Assembly (NCBI GenBank): GCA_002706365.1
Contig: PALM01000020.1
Span: forward strand, 294,439-358,438
Direction of reading: 5' to 3'
DNA from: Flavobacteriales bacterium
GTDB lineage: Bacteria; Bacteroidota; Bacteroidia; Flavobacteriales_E; Vicingaceae
Length of the DNA: 64,000 nucleotides
The notes beneath the pieces were generated by a model that did no database searches, was not told where the DNA came from, and worked only from the letters and a program-made list of their open reading frames with translations. Shown here in pieces: positions 42,794 to 52,082 of the stretch (position 1 is the first letter of the stretch; every line of letters begins with the position of its first letter). The position numbers and the translations under genes are program-made.

Positions 42794-43033
42794 CTATTTG
42801 CCGGCATTTTTTTCAAGGAATTCTAAAAAGTCCTCCTTCTCTATCTTTTCCCAATGAGTTTCATACTCATATAGCATATCAGCTATGTAATTGCGATCCG
42901 GTAAGATCTTCGCCTTGAATTCATGCTTGGAGATATTCCCAAATTGAAGCTGATATTCAGCGAATTCTTCTGCTGAAAATATCTCAAAGTAGCTCTTGCC
43001 ATTCTTATATCTCCTGTATTGTGGGAAGTCCAT
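42794..43033 (-). CDS. Small conserved protein of unknown function
   Basis: 79 residues, charged and aromatic: it starts MDFPQYRRYKNGKSYFEI and continues with 'YIADMLYEYETHWEKIEKEDFLEFLE'. I have the impression of a short family common in Flavobacteriales, but no name or function is recognised. A TAnnTTTG box lies 4 nt before the ATG. It lies 56 nt upstream of the M49 gene in the same direction and divergent from the histidine kinase gene. Confidence 0.75.
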   Translation of the reverse strand: MDFPQYRRYKNGKSYFEIFSAEEFAEYQLQFGNISKHEFKAKILPDRNYIADMLYEYETHWEKIEKEDFLEFLEKNAGK

Positions 43034-43037
43034 AATC

Positions 43038-43045
43038 CAAAGGTA
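43038..43045 (-). promoter_or_regulatory. -7 box 4 nt before the 79-residue gene (probable leaderless transcript)
   Basis: The minus strand reads TACCTTTG, an exact TAnnTTTG match, four bases before the ATG. Confidence 0.5.
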
Positions 43046-43107
43046 GGATTTGTTAAAAATTAGTTAAGGAAATTTAAAGCCTCGAATAATAATTTATATT
43101 CGTCGCA

Positions 43108-44382
43108 ATGAAAAGGTCATATATCCGCCTAATTATCTTCTTCGCCGTCTTTACGATCATTGGTGTATTCAGCTTTCAGATCTTTTGGGTTAGAAAGGCA
43201 TTTGACCTTCAACAAAGACAGTTCGATCAGCGCGTACATGTTGCCCTCTCTAATGTGGTTGAGGAAGTGCAAAGGTTGAATATGGATTCATCTGCCCTAT
43301 ATCAACCTGTTAAACAAATCACGAGTAATTACTATCTAGCCTCAACCAATGACACTTTGCATCCATATGTATTAGAAAGGCTGTTGAGTGAAGAATTCGA
43401 GAATCGAAATTTGGCCACTGAATTCGAGTATGTGGTCTATGATTGTTTTACAGATTCTATAGTCTTTGGTAATTCAGTTGATATTGAAGCTGAGGCGAAA
43501 AGTCTGGTATATAGAACTTCAAATAGAGATCAGTGGAATAGAACATCCCACTATTTTGGAGTGTATTTTCCCGACAAGGAGCTTTATCTGGCTAGGGATA
43601 TGAATATTTGGATAGTATCTAGTGTATTCCTCTTGCTCGTCGTCATTTTCTTCTCATATACGATATGGGTAATTCTTCGTCAAAAGAAATTATCTGAAGT
43701 GCGCACCGACTTCATCAATAATATGACCCATGAGTTAAAAACACCGATCTCTACCATCTCCCTTTCTACAGAAGCACTGAATAATCCAGCTATAGCAAAA
43801 GATCCGGATAGATTAAAGAACTATACGAAAATCATCAAGGAAGAAACGGAGCGTTTAAAAGGACAAGTAGATAAGGTTTTGCAGATGGCAACTCTAGATA
43901 AAAGAAGAGTCGAGCTACAAAAAGAAAAGGTAAACCTGCACAGTATCATTGAAAAGACTGTGAGCGGTTTCGAATTGATCTTAGATGCCAATGAAGCGGA
44001 GATCGAGCTTAGCTTAAAGGCTACAAAACCTTATATCCTAGGTGATGAAATGCATTTGACCAACATCCTTTTCAATCTTATTGACAATGCAATCAAGTAT
44101 TCAGATAAGAAGCCTCAAATTACTGTGAGCACCGAGGATCATAAGAATGGTATCTATCTAAGGGTAAAGGACAATGGAATTGGAATGAGCAGAGAACAAC
44201 AGCGACATGTTTTCGAGAAATTCTACAGAGTCCCCACAGGAGATCAACATGATGTGAAGGGATTTGGAATAGGGTTGAACTATGTGCTCAAAATGGTGAA
44301 GCAACATAATGGTCGTATTCAATTGCGCTCAGAACCTAAGGCTGGGTCTACATTCAAGATATTCTTACCAAAATTAAAATAG
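43108..44382 (+). CDS. Sensor histidine kinase
   Basis: 424 residues. Two membrane helices (about 7-27 and 170-190) frame a ~140-residue periplasmic sensor region. The HisKA dimerisation helix contains NNMTHELKTPISTIS with the phospho-acceptor His near residue 210. The HATPase domain shows N box NILFNLIDNAIKYS, G1 VKDNGIGMS, F box FEKFYRV and G2 GFGIGLNYV. No HAMP domain is obvious. It is followed after 4 nt by its response regulator. The signal sensed is unknown. Confidence 0.95.
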   Translation: MKRSYIRLIIFFAVFTIIGVFSFQIFWVRKAFDLQQRQFDQRVHVALSNVVEEVQRLNMDSSALYQPVKQITSNYYLASTNDTLHPYVLERLLSEEFENRNLATEFEYVVYDCFTDSIVFGNSVDIEAEAKSLVYRTSNRDQWNRTSHYFGVYFPDKELYLARDMNIWIVSSVFLLLVVIFFSYTIWVILRQKKLSEVRTDFINNMTHELKTPISTISLSTEALNNPAIAKDPDRLKNYTKIIKEETERLKGQVDKVLQMATLDKRRVELQKEKVNLHSIIEKTVSGFELILDANEAEIELSLKATKPYILGDEMHLTNILFNLIDNAIKYSDKKPQITVSTEDHKNGIYLRVKDNGIGMSREQQRHVFEKFYRVPTGDQHDVKGFGIGLNYVLKMVKQHNGRIQLRSEPKAGSTFKIFLPKLK

Positions 44383-44386
44383 GACA

Positions 44387-45076
44387 TTGGAAAAAAAAGT
44401 GCTATTTGTTGAAGACGACCTAAATCTTGGCTTTGTTGTAAAAGATCAATTGGAAGACCATGGCTTTGAGGTAGATTGGGCTACCAAAGGCCGACAAGGA
44501 CTCAGTAAGGCCTTAAGTAACGACTACGACCTAGCACTTTTAGATGTGATGTTGCCTGAAATGGGTGGCTTTGACCTGGCCGAAGAAATCGTGGAAGCCA
44601 AACCGGAACTTCCCTTTCTCTTTCTCACTGCAAAATCACTACTTGAAGACAAACTCAAAGGCCTAAAACTGGGCAGGGATTATCTAACCAAACCCTTTGA
44701 GATGGAAGAATTGGTGTTGAGGATGAATAATGTGCTAAACTCAGTGCAATCTTCTGAATCAACTGATGAAGAATCAAAGAAGAACTTTAAAATCGCCTCT
44801 TACACTTTTGATTATGTGAATCAGTATTTGGAGAGGAATGGGAGCCGACAAAAGCTCACGAAAAAGGAAGCAGATGTATTGCGAATGCTTGCAATAAACA
44901 TGAATGAGGTAATGAATCGCGATCAGGCCTTAAAAGCCATTTGGGGAAGCGACGATTACTTCAATGGCAGAAGCATGGACGTATTCATTTCAAAGCTCCG
45001 AAAGTACCTTAGCGAGGATGAGAACATCCAGATCATCAATGTACATGGGGTAGGATTTAAGTTAGCAACAGGTTGA
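44387..45076 (+). CDS. OmpR/PhoB-type response regulator
   Basis: 229 residues starting with TTG at 44387, just after the kinase stop; the first residues (EKKVLFVEDD) are the expected receiver start. Receiver residues Asp10/Asp11, phospho-acceptor Asp53 (LLDVMLPEMGG), Thr81 and Lys102 (LTKPF) are present. The C-terminal ~100 residues are a winged-helix DNA-binding domain ('LTKKEADVLRMLA...RDQALKAIWG...VFISKLRKYL'). It forms a two-component system with the preceding kinase. Targets are unknown. Confidence 0.95.
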   Translation: MEKKVLFVEDDLNLGFVVKDQLEDHGFEVDWATKGRQGLSKALSNDYDLALLDVMLPEMGGFDLAEEIVEAKPELPFLFLTAKSLLEDKLKGLKLGRDYLTKPFEMEELVLRMNNVLNSVQSSESTDEESKKNFKIASYTFDYVNQYLERNGSRQKLTKKEADVLRMLAINMNEVMNRDQALKAIWGSDDYFNGRSMDVFISKLRKYLSEDENIQIINVHGVGFKLATG

Positions 45077-45084
45077 GTCGGATT

Positions 45085-45105
45085 TAGGAGCTGGGAGCTG
45101 GGAGC
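45085..45105. repeat. Heptad array, 3 units of TGGGAGC type
   Basis: Three 7-nt units (first one TAGGAGC) just after the response regulator gene; faces the inverse array at 45167-45201. Confidence 0.7.
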
Positions 45106-45166
45106 TAAAGAAATTCTATTTTACTTTCGGAATACCTCTTGATTCAGAATCAACCTAACATTCTAT

Positions 45167-45201
45167 ATCTCACATCCCATATCCCAAATCCACTATCCGT
45201 T
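45167..45201. repeat. Heptad array, 5 units of ATCCCAN type
   Basis: Five 7-nt units beginning ATC, on the opposite strand the same TGGGAT type as at 63851-63899. It runs into the end of the acyltransferase gene. Together with 45085-45105 it can fold as a long imperfect hairpin between two convergent genes. Confidence 0.7.
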
Positions 45202-45739
45202 ACCTAACTCCCTGTTCCGGATACTTAGCCGTAACTCCTCTGTAGAAGTCCTGAATTATTTCTAGATCCTTCTCATAATCTCCACTAGGGTGAATTGTTG
45301 GGCCTATACCAGCTATCTTCTTGGCATAATCCAAATACCCGCAACATATAGGAACTCCTGCACCTTCAGCCACATGATAGAAACCTTTCTTCCACTCTCT
45401 TGCATATGATCTTGTTCCTTCAGGTGTAACCAAAATGAAAAGCTCATCCCTTTCTTCGTAAAGCTCGATCATATGTCCTACCATTCCACCACTCTTCGAA
45501 CGGTCTATTGCAATGCCTCCGAAGGCTCTGAGGATTGGTCCAAGAGGAAAGAAAAAGAGTTCCTTCTTAATGGTGAATCGAAGTGGAATACCCATCAAGT
45601 AGAATGCTGCCCTGGCATACATAAAGTCCCAATTGCTCGTGTGCGGAGCGGCGATCATGACCATTTTCTTATATGGAGGGACCTCGGCGACAAGCTTCCA
45701 GCCTGCGATCCAAAAGATGAATTTTGAAAGGAGTTTCAC
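45200..45739 (-). CDS. PlsC-like lysophospholipid acyltransferase family protein
   Basis: 179 residues with a GTG start at 45739. The acyltransferase motif H-x4-D is HTSNWD (33-38) and the glycerophosphate-binding motif is PEGTRS (106-111). At under 200 residues it is shorter than classical PlsC, as is usual for this Bacteroidota subfamily, which lacks the N-terminal membrane helices. It probably acylates a lysophospholipid or a related lipid. Convergent with the response regulator; the intervening 120 nt hold two facing repeat arrays. Confidence 0.88.
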   Translation of the reverse strand: MKLLSKFIFWIAGWKLVAEVPPYKKMVMIAAPHTSNWDFMYARAAFYLMGIPLRFTIKKELFFFPLGPILRAFGGIAIDRSKSGGMVGHMIELYEERDELFILVTPEGTRSYAREWKKGFYHVAEGAGVPICCGYLDYAKKIAGIGPTIHPSGDYEKDLEIIQDFYRGVTAKYPEQGVR

Positions 45740-45838
45740 TTCGGTAAAGGTAAATTTTTCCCTATGCCATGCAAGCTGTCAGCCAAATTATAATTCGATT
45801 AGGCAGATTCGAATAATTGTTATAACTTCAATATCGTG

Positions 45839-46687
45839 ATGGTTAGAATCGCTCTTTTTTCATTCAAAGAGCGGCTTCTTTTGCTTTACCTAGTTCTGGG
45901 ATTCACCATCTCTCAGGCTCAGGAGCAATCGGCTTCTGGAGCTGCTTCTTTAAGTCTCGCCGGTGCAAATCTTTGCCTGCAAGATGCCTTTACTGCAAAT
46001 AACAATCCTGCTGGACTTGCTTATGCTGATCACTGGCTTATTGCCGCTTCCTATCGCAATGATTTCCTAATTGAGGAGCTATCCTCCCGCTCATTTACTG
46101 CGAATCTACCATTGAATAAGAAGGCATTTGCCTTAAGCGGCGGACAAGAGGGCTTTAGCGATTATAGAAAGAATAGAATGGCCTTGGCATATGCCCAAAG
46201 ACTTAGTCCTTCTTTCTCTATGGGATTGCAATTCAATTATTTCTCCTTGCAATTGATCGACCCTTATGGTGCTCAATCATTCTATACGGTAAACCTTGGC
46301 TTGCATAGCCAATTAAGCTCTAAAGTCGATATAGCCGCTCTTATCGTCAACCCCAACAGGGTAAATACATCTGAAACCAATGATGCCTACTCCCCCCAGA
46401 TCATCAAATTGGGTCTACGATATAATCCCCATGATTTCCTTTCGATCTTTATACAAACGGAAAAGGAGCTGAATCATCAACTGCAAACAGCATTGGGGAT
46501 TCAATACAGTTATAAGGAGAATCTCGAACTGAGAATGGGTATCTCGAATCTGACTGAACAGTTCGCATTTGGATTTTCTTATCGACAGCGCTTCTTTCAA
46601 TTTAACCTAGCTTCTTTCTATCATTTGCAATTGGGATTTAGTCCATCCATTTCAATCAGCTATTACCCTGAGTTAAATGAAAAATAG
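45839..46687 (+). CDS. PorV/PorQ-like outer membrane beta-barrel protein
   Basis: 282 residues from ATG 45839 (a GTG three bases earlier is possible). A signal peptide ends at ISQAQ. The mature start SASGAASLSLAGANLCLQDAFTANNNPAGLAY is the pattern of FadL/PorV/PorQ-type barrels of Bacteroidota, with alternating aromatic strands to the C-terminus. PorV/PorQ proteins help the T9SS attach cargo at the surface, but this copy may have another role. Its 3' end overlaps the next outer-membrane gene by 11 nt, so the two proteins are made together. Confidence 0.8.
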   Translation: MVRIALFSFKERLLLLYLVLGFTISQAQEQSASGAASLSLAGANLCLQDAFTANNNPAGLAYADHWLIAASYRNDFLIEELSSRSFTANLPLNKKAFALSGGQEGFSDYRKNRMALAYAQRLSPSFSMGLQFNYFSLQLIDPYGAQSFYTVNLGLHSQLSSKVDIAALIVNPNRVNTSETNDAYSPQIIKLGLRYNPHDFLSIFIQTEKELNHQLQTALGIQYSYKENLELRMGISNLTEQFAFGFSYRQRFFQFNLASFYHLQLGFSPSISISYYPELNEK

Positions 46688-48725
46688 CTACTTCCTACTT
46701 CTATTGATCCTTTTTAGCTCTCTTGAACTAATGGCACAGGAAGAAGCTCTTTCAGAAGAGTTAAGGTCATTGATCGAAGAAAGACTCGAGTTCCTTGCAG
46801 CTGATCAATTAGATGCCAATGCTGATTATACTGCTCAATTTGAAGCATTAGAACAAGCTTTGCAAAGACCTATCAATTTAAATAAGGTAGATGCGGATGA
46901 ACTGAGGCAGTTGAACCTTATGAGTGAGATACAAATTGCAGCATTGATCGAGCATAGGGTGAAAAATGGCGCTTTATTGGAGTTTGAAGAGTTATTGAGT
47001 ATCCCCGCATTTGATGTATCCACCATAAGATTGATCAGACCTTTTTGTACGCTAAAGCAGAATCAAAACTATCCTGATCCTAGCTTTTCGATTTTAATGT
47101 CGGAGGGCAAATCCACCTTCTTTCTAAGGCATAGCAAGATAATAGAAGAACAGAAGGGCTATAAGCAATATGGAAGCTATCTGGGAAGTAGCGACAAGCT
47201 TTACAGTCGTTACAGATTCCAATACAACAACAGACTAAGTATAGGTTTTAGTGCAGAAAAAGATGCAGGTGAAGAGTTCTTCAAGGGTAGTCAGCCTGCC
47301 GGTTTCGATTTCTATTCAGCCCATATATTCCTTCAAGATTGGCAGGGCTTTGATAAGCTGGCCATTGGCGACTTTCAAGCACAGTACGGACAAGGACTTA
47401 CTTACTGGTCGGGACTGGCATTTAGCGGAGGAATGGGTGTTGCCGGACTAAAAAGGGTGGGTTCTGGGTTGACTCCATACACTTCAGTACAAGAGAATTC
47501 TTTCCTCAGAGGATTGGGATTGGAAAGAAGCTTTGGAAATATGAACATTTCAGTCTTTGGGTCAAGACTTATGCTTGATGGTAAAATCGAAGAAGGTACT
47601 GATGGTATTAGGATCAGCGGCTTTCCGGGCAATGGCCTACACAGAACTGAATCTGAACTAGAAAGGAAACAGCAAATTCTAGAGTATCAAATTGGCAGCC
47701 ATCTAAAGTATTCGACATTAAGGACAGAGATTGGGGTGACAGCTGCAGCCCGACAATTGGAATACAATCCCTCGATAAACACTCAGCTTTATCGCTTGGA
47801 GAATCAAGATCAGCAATTCCAATTGAATACTGGACTTGATTACACTTTTTACTTATCAAACCTCTTGTTCTTTGGCGAAAGTGCAATGAGCAAGAATGGA
47901 GGTTTCGCTAGCTTGAATGGCCTGCTATGGGCTGGGAGTCAAGGATTTCAAATGGGTTTATTACACCGTCATTATGAAGGAGATTATTTGGTCATACAAT
48001 CCAATGCATTGGGATCCAATTCAGGGAACTTCAATGAAAGAGGCTTATATCTGAATTTGGAGAGTCCGATCTACAGCAATCTCAAACTCATCCTGAATTT
48101 CAATCTGTATAGATTTCCCTGGCTGAGATATCAAGTTGATGCTCCAAGTGGAGGTTTTGATCGATTGGCTGAGCTTAGATACAGGCCCAAAAGAAGTCTT
48201 GAACTGTACTTTCGATATAGAGAACGAAAAAGAGAACGGAATTCAAGTTTAAGTACAGATGGAGTTGATCCCATAATGACAGAAATAGGCAGAAACTATC
48301 GCTTGCATTTGAGGTATGAGATCAATGATGAATTGAGATGGCAAAGTAGGATTGAATGGAGAAACTATCATTTTGAAGCTGAAAGCGAGAATGGATTATT
48401 GATCTATCAAGATCTATCCTATAAAAGCTTGAACTCCCCTATTTCCTTCAGTCTCAGAGGAGCTCTATTCGATTGCCCTACATATGACAGTCGGATCTAT
48501 GCCTATGAAAGAGATGTACTGTATGCCTTTAGCATTCCGGCATATAATGGTGTAGGTTTCAGATACTACATTCTACTTCAATGGAAAGTAAAGAAAGGTA
48601 TCGATCTCTGGATACGTTATGAAAACACTACATATACCGACAGGGATGTGATTGGCAGCGGAAGGGATGAAATTCTCGGAAATACAAGATCTCAAATAAA
48701 AAGTCAGTTGAGGCTACGCTTTTGA
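46677..48725 (+). CDS. Outer membrane protein with N-terminal helix-hairpin-helix (ComEA-like) domain
   Basis: 682 residues. A signal peptide (ending ELMAQ) is followed by helical sequence and one or two helix-hairpin-helix units at about 65-120: 'INLNKVDADELRQLNLMSEIQIAALIEHRVKNGALLEFEELLSIPAF', the pattern of ComEA-type DNA-binding HhH. From ~130 onward the sequence is beta-strand-rich with aromatic girdle residues (many Tyr/Phe/Arg, GLERSFGNMNISVFGSR and similar) up to a terminal strand 'IKSQLRLRF', suggesting a barrel in the outer membrane. A role in DNA binding at the cell surface is tempting but unproven. Overlaps the upstream PorV/Q-like gene by 11 nt and the convergent aroA by 12 nt. 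Confidence 0.82.
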   Translation: MKNSYFLLLLILFSSLELMAQEEALSEELRSLIEERLEFLAADQLDANADYTAQFEALEQALQRPINLNKVDADELRQLNLMSEIQIAALIEHRVKNGALLEFEELLSIPAFDVSTIRLIRPFCTLKQNQNYPDPSFSILMSEGKSTFFLRHSKIIEEQKGYKQYGSYLGSSDKLYSRYRFQYNNRLSIGFSAEKDAGEEFFKGSQPAGFDFYSAHIFLQDWQGFDKLAIGDFQAQYGQGLTYWSGLAFSGGMGVAGLKRVGSGLTPYTSVQENSFLRGLGLERSFGNMNISVFGSRLMLDGKIEEGTDGIRISGFPGNGLHRTESELERKQQILEYQIGSHLKYSTLRTEIGVTAAARQLEYNPSINTQLYRLENQDQQFQLNTGLDYTFYLSNLLFFGESAMSKNGGFASLNGLLWAGSQGFQMGLLHRHYEGDYLVIQSNALGSNSGNFNERGLYLNLESPIYSNLKLILNFNLYRFPWLRYQVDAPSGGFDRLAELRYRPKRSLELYFRYRERKRERNSSLSTDGVDPIMTEIGRNYRLHLRYEINDELRWQSRIEWRNYHFEAESENGLLIYQDLSYKSLNSPISFSLRGALFDCPTYDSRIYAYERDVLYAFSIPAYNGVGFRYYILLQWKVKKGIDLWIRYENTTYTDRDVIGSGRDEILGNTRSQIKSQLRLRF

Positions 48726-49952
48726 AAGATGCACTTCTAGCTTCTCAATCTGCCTCCAGAAGTCGGGGAAACTCTTATCCACTACCTGCTCGTCATCAAG
48801 CTCAAGACTTGGAAAGAGCAATGTCAAAGGTGCAATTGACATGGCTATGCGATGGTCGTTGTGAGATGAAAGCATTCGAAGCTCAGAATCAGGATTCTTG
48901 TCGATCAGCTTTAAATAGATCTCATCTTCACTTAGATCGTATTCAATCTTTGCCAGTTTTTGCAACTCAGATAAGAGAGCCTCTACTCTATCTGATTCCT
49001 TTATTCTAAGTGTCTGTATACCTTTTATTCTAAGCGATGGAAGAAGGAATATACCTGCAAATACAAAAGGAAGAATTAGGTCTGGTTGTCCCGACAAATC
49101 TAGCTCGATCTCTTTATTCGCGAGATTAGTTCTTCTCAACTCTACTCCAGCTTCTGTGAAGTCGGTCTTTACACCCAGCATTTCAAATAGCTCTGCACAT
49201 TTCCTATCACCTTGTAGACTATTGGGTTGTAAACCTTCGATCTTCAGTTCTTCCATATCAGAAAGCGCAAAGAACTGATAGAAGAAAGCCGCTGAAGACC
49301 AGTCGGGCTCGATTGTATAGGGAGTACTCAATTGATAGCTTCCCTCCTCCACTTTTATAGCGTTCTTATCCCTCTCGCAGCTTATTCCACACATCTTCAT
49401 CAGTGAAAGTGTCATATCGATATAGGGAATAGAGCTTGGATTAAACAGTTCCAATTGAATCCCATTCTCGAGGTATGGGGCAATTAGAAGCAGTGCTGTT
49501 ACAAATTGAGAGCTCATAGAAGCGTCTATACTGAGCTTCTTACCTTTTAGTTTAGCTCCCTTGATCTTCAAAGGGGGAAAGCCATCTTTCTTCAAGTATT
49601 CTATATCCGCACCTAGTTCTTTCAGAGCTTCAACAAGCGGTGCAATTGGACGTTGATGCATGCGTTCAGCTCCTTTAAGAACCACCTCTTTTCCATCCTG
49701 TAAAGCAAAATATGCAGTGAGAAATCGAATGACCGTCCCCGCCATTCTTGCATCTACTTCTGATGAGTTCGAACTCAGTATTTCCCGCATTAATCTGCTG
49801 TCTTCAGCATCAGACCAATTTTGAATATTCAATTCATTCTGAGATAGAGCCTGGATTATAGAAAGCCTATTGCTTATACTCTTTGAAGCAGGCAGCTGTA
49901 TGCTTGTCTGAGATTGCTGCTTATCATCTGAATTGAAATTAAGCCTGATCAT
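48714..49952 (-). CDS. aroA: 3-phosphoshikimate 1-carboxyvinyltransferase (EPSP synthase)
   Basis: 412 residues from ATG 49952, which gives an ATGA overlap with the aroB stop; a frame five residues longer exists. The shikimate-3-phosphate/PEP-binding motifs are visible: LPASKSISNRLSI, 'DAGMAGTVIRFLTAYFA'-type region (here DARMAGTVIRFLTAYFA), SSQFVTALLL, DWSSAAFF, 'IKESDR' and 'SSHNDHRIAMS'. It is somewhat shorter in overall similarity than E. coli AroA and belongs to the divergent Bacteroidota branch. It makes EPSP in the shikimate pathway, downstream of aroB. Confidence 0.93.
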   Translation of the reverse strand: MIRLNFNSDDKQQSQTSIQLPASKSISNRLSIIQALSQNELNIQNWSDAEDSRLMREILSSNSSEVDARMAGTVIRFLTAYFALQDGKEVVLKGAERMHQRPIAPLVEALKELGADIEYLKKDGFPPLKIKGAKLKGKKLSIDASMSSQFVTALLLIAPYLENGIQLELFNPSSIPYIDMTLSLMKMCGISCERDKNAIKVEEGSYQLSTPYTIEPDWSSAAFFYQFFALSDMEELKIEGLQPNSLQGDRKCAELFEMLGVKTDFTEAGVELRRTNLANKEIELDLSGQPDLILPFVFAGIFLLPSLRIKGIQTLRIKESDRVEALLSELQKLAKIEYDLSEDEIYLKLIDKNPDSELRMLSSHNDHRIAMSIAPLTLLFPSLELDDEQVVDKSFPDFWRQIEKLEVHLSKA

Positions 49953-51004
49953 AGCTCTCTGTAGCATTTTAGAGCGCTGTGGATTTGTTCTTGGCTTATA
50001 CTATGATCGAAGGTGGCCTTTCCAATGTCTTGGAGCAGCACCATTCGAATCTCTCCGCCTTTATTCTTTTTATCGGCAAGCATTGTTTTGATCATCTGAG
50101 GCTCATCATCTTCTGTCCATTCCAGCTTAGGATATTTCTCTTTTAGCGTATTGACAATCGACTGAAAATCTTCATCTGAAAGTGTAGAAAACTCCTTCGA
50201 TAGATAAGCTTCACAGATCATACCTGCTGCTATGGCATAGCCATGAGGAATTGGATTCCCATAACTTAGAAAGTTACTTTCAATGGCATGTCCGATCGTA
50301 TGCCCGAAATTCAAGACTTTCCTAATGAATAATTCCAAAGGATCTTGCTCCACGATCTCAGCTTTTATGTTTGCCGCTTTTTTAATGAGTTGTAGACTCA
50401 AACGATCATTGGATATCGATATCAATTCAGACCATAAGCTGCTGTCTTTAACCAATGCATGTTTATACACTTCAGCCATGCCACTTAAATACTCCTCATC
50501 GTCAAGAGTCTCAAGGAAATCGTCAAAAACTAAAATAGCTTTAGGCTGATTGAACGTACCTATTTGATTCTTCAAATTATCCAGATCAACCCCAGTCTTC
50601 CCACCAATTGCTGCATCCACCATAGCCAAGAGACTAGTGGGTAAATGAATGAATTCGATACCTCTTTGGTAAAGAGAGGCGGCAAAGGCACCGAGATCAG
50701 TAATCATACCCCCACCTAGGTTTATTAGCAAAGAATAGCGATCAGCACCACTATCAACCAATGACCTCCAAATAAATTCAGCGGTCTGCAGCTTTTTGTG
50801 TTCCTCACCCGCCTCAACAATGATTAATTGTTCATCATTGAACAGTTGGGGATACCAGGACTTCAATTTCGGCCAGCACTCACGATGTGTATTTTCATCA
50901 CAAAGAAGAAAAACTGAAGAGTACTTATCCCAATCGATACTTTCGACAAACTGCTTAGAAGCTTGATCTAAGAATTTTACAGTGGTAATAGGATTTTGCT
51001 GCAT
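49949..51004 (-). CDS. aroB: 3-dehydroquinate synthase
   Basis: 351 residues from ATG 51004; a TTG nine bases upstream is less likely. NAD-binding and catalytic blocks include GEEHKKLQTAEFIW, NLGGGMITDLGAFAAS, PTSLLAMVDAAIGGKTGVDL, and the metal-binding NFGHTIGHAIES. It converts DAHP into 3-dehydroquinate, the second step of aromatic amino acid synthesis. Coupled by ATGA to aroA. A TAGTTTTG box lies 10 nt upstream of the ATG. Confidence 0.96.
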   Translation of the reverse strand: MQQNPITTVKFLDQASKQFVESIDWDKYSSVFLLCDENTHRECWPKLKSWYPQLFNDEQLIIVEAGEEHKKLQTAEFIWRSLVDSGADRYSLLINLGGGMITDLGAFAASLYQRGIEFIHLPTSLLAMVDAAIGGKTGVDLDNLKNQIGTFNQPKAILVFDDFLETLDDEEYLSGMAEVYKHALVKDSSLWSELISISNDRLSLQLIKKAANIKAEIVEQDPLELFIRKVLNFGHTIGHAIESNFLSYGNPIPHGYAIAAGMICEAYLSKEFSTLSDEDFQSIVNTLKEKYPKLEWTEDDEPQMIKTMLADKKNKGGEIRMVLLQDIGKATFDHSISQEQIHSALKCYREL

Positions 51005-51014
51005 AATATGCAAT

Positions 51015-51022
51015 CAAAACTA
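51015..51022 (-). promoter_or_regulatory. -7 box of the aroBA operon
   Basis: The minus strand reads TAGTTTTG, matching TAnnTTTG, ten bases before the ATG, so the leader would be only about five nt. Confidence 0.45.
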
Positions 51023-51064
51023 GGAAGATAAAGCTTATGTTTAGCTTTTGAGGAATTAGCCAAT

Positions 51065-51562
51065 ATGAAAAAGATCGGATTGATATCAGACACCCATTCC
51101 TATTTGCATCCAAGGGTCAAGCATCATTTCAAGGATGTTGATGAGATTTGGCATGCAGGAGATATTGGTGATATCGCTTTGGCGGATGAACTAGCTGCTT
51201 TCAAACCTTTTAAAGCCGTTTATGGCAACATTGATGGACATACGATCAGAGCACAATACCCAAAGAACCTTCGCTTCGAAATTGAAGGATTGGATGTATG
51301 GATCACTCATATAGGAGGCTATCCGGGAAGGTATGATCTTAGGGTTAGAGAAGAAATTCGAAAAAATCCACCGGGATTATTTATTTGTGGACACTCACAT
51401 TTTCTAAAGGCAATGCCCGACAAAAAGCTCGGCCTTTTGCACCTAAATCCAGGAGCAGCTGGTAAAGTGGGCTTTCATCAAGTCCAAACACTAATGCGTT
51501 TTGAAGTCGAAAATGCACAAGTGCAAAATCTGGAAGTCGTTGAGTTGGAAAAAAGGGTCTAG
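51065..51562 (+). CDS. YfcE/MJ0936-type metallophosphoesterase
   Basis: 165 residues, single calcineurin-like domain. Metal and catalytic residues are visible: Asp9/His11 (ISDTHS), AGDIGD (about 32-37), GNID (55-58), 'ITHIGG' and GHSH (about 114-117), and 'NPGAAG' near the end. Such enzymes hydrolyse phosphodiesters in vitro; the natural substrate is unsettled. It diverges from aroB, and its stop overlaps the convergent DUF4293 gene by 4 nt. Confidence 0.92.
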   Translation: MKKIGLISDTHSYLHPRVKHHFKDVDEIWHAGDIGDIALADELAAFKPFKAVYGNIDGHTIRAQYPKNLRFEIEGLDVWITHIGGYPGRYDLRVREEIRKNPPGLFICGHSHFLKAMPDKKLGLLHLNPGAAGKVGFHQVQTLMRFEVENAQVQNLEVVELEKRV

Positions 51563-52014
51563 CGAATGCGATCAGCAGCTCTGATCAAGGCTTCATCTTT
51601 CTTGATTCCTCTAATGGCCAAATAGATGAAAAGCATTGGAATCAAACTCACAAAAGTTGCGGCATCATAGACAAAAGTGATTGAATCCGTAATACCCAAA
51701 CTTCTTATTCCCTCATCTACAAGAAAAAAGGCTGCAGCTACTAAAGCCGCTTGTGTAAAGAGATTCAATTGAGAAAGTTTGATCTGCAATTGGCGTTTCT
51801 TGAAAAGCAAAACAACGATCAAGCTCAGTAGAATATTCACAGTAGTAATTACAGCCAGAATTACTGTATGATAAGCACCTTCACCTTCAAGTCCATACAT
51901 ACCAAAAGACTGCGTGTTATCCTCGACCTTAATGACAGCAAAATCTAAAAAGAAGAGAGAGACATTTAGCAAGATTGCCAAAAAGAGGTAGAGGGTCTGT
52001 ATTCTTTGCCACAT
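51559..52014 (-). CDS. DUF4293 membrane protein
   Basis: 151 residues with four membrane helices and the family start MWQRIQTLYLFLAILL. A short extracellular loop follows helix 1 ('IKVEDNTQSFGMYGLEGEG'), and the end is charged (GIKKDEALIRAADRIR). DUF4293 is a small Bacteroidota family, often annotated next to transcription termination factor rho, but here neighbours differ. No function is known. Confidence 0.88.
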   Translation of the reverse strand: MWQRIQTLYLFLAILLNVSLFFLDFAVIKVEDNTQSFGMYGLEGEGAYHTVILAVITTVNILLSLIVVLLFKKRQLQIKLSQLNLFTQAALVAAAFFLVDEGIRSLGITDSITFVYDAATFVSLIPMLFIYLAIRGIKKDEALIRAADRIR

Positions 52015-52082
52015 AAATCGTTTCTTTTGCTACAAAGAAACAAAGAATATCCGCGTTTTTTTTTCGTTTATTGCAATTATCT

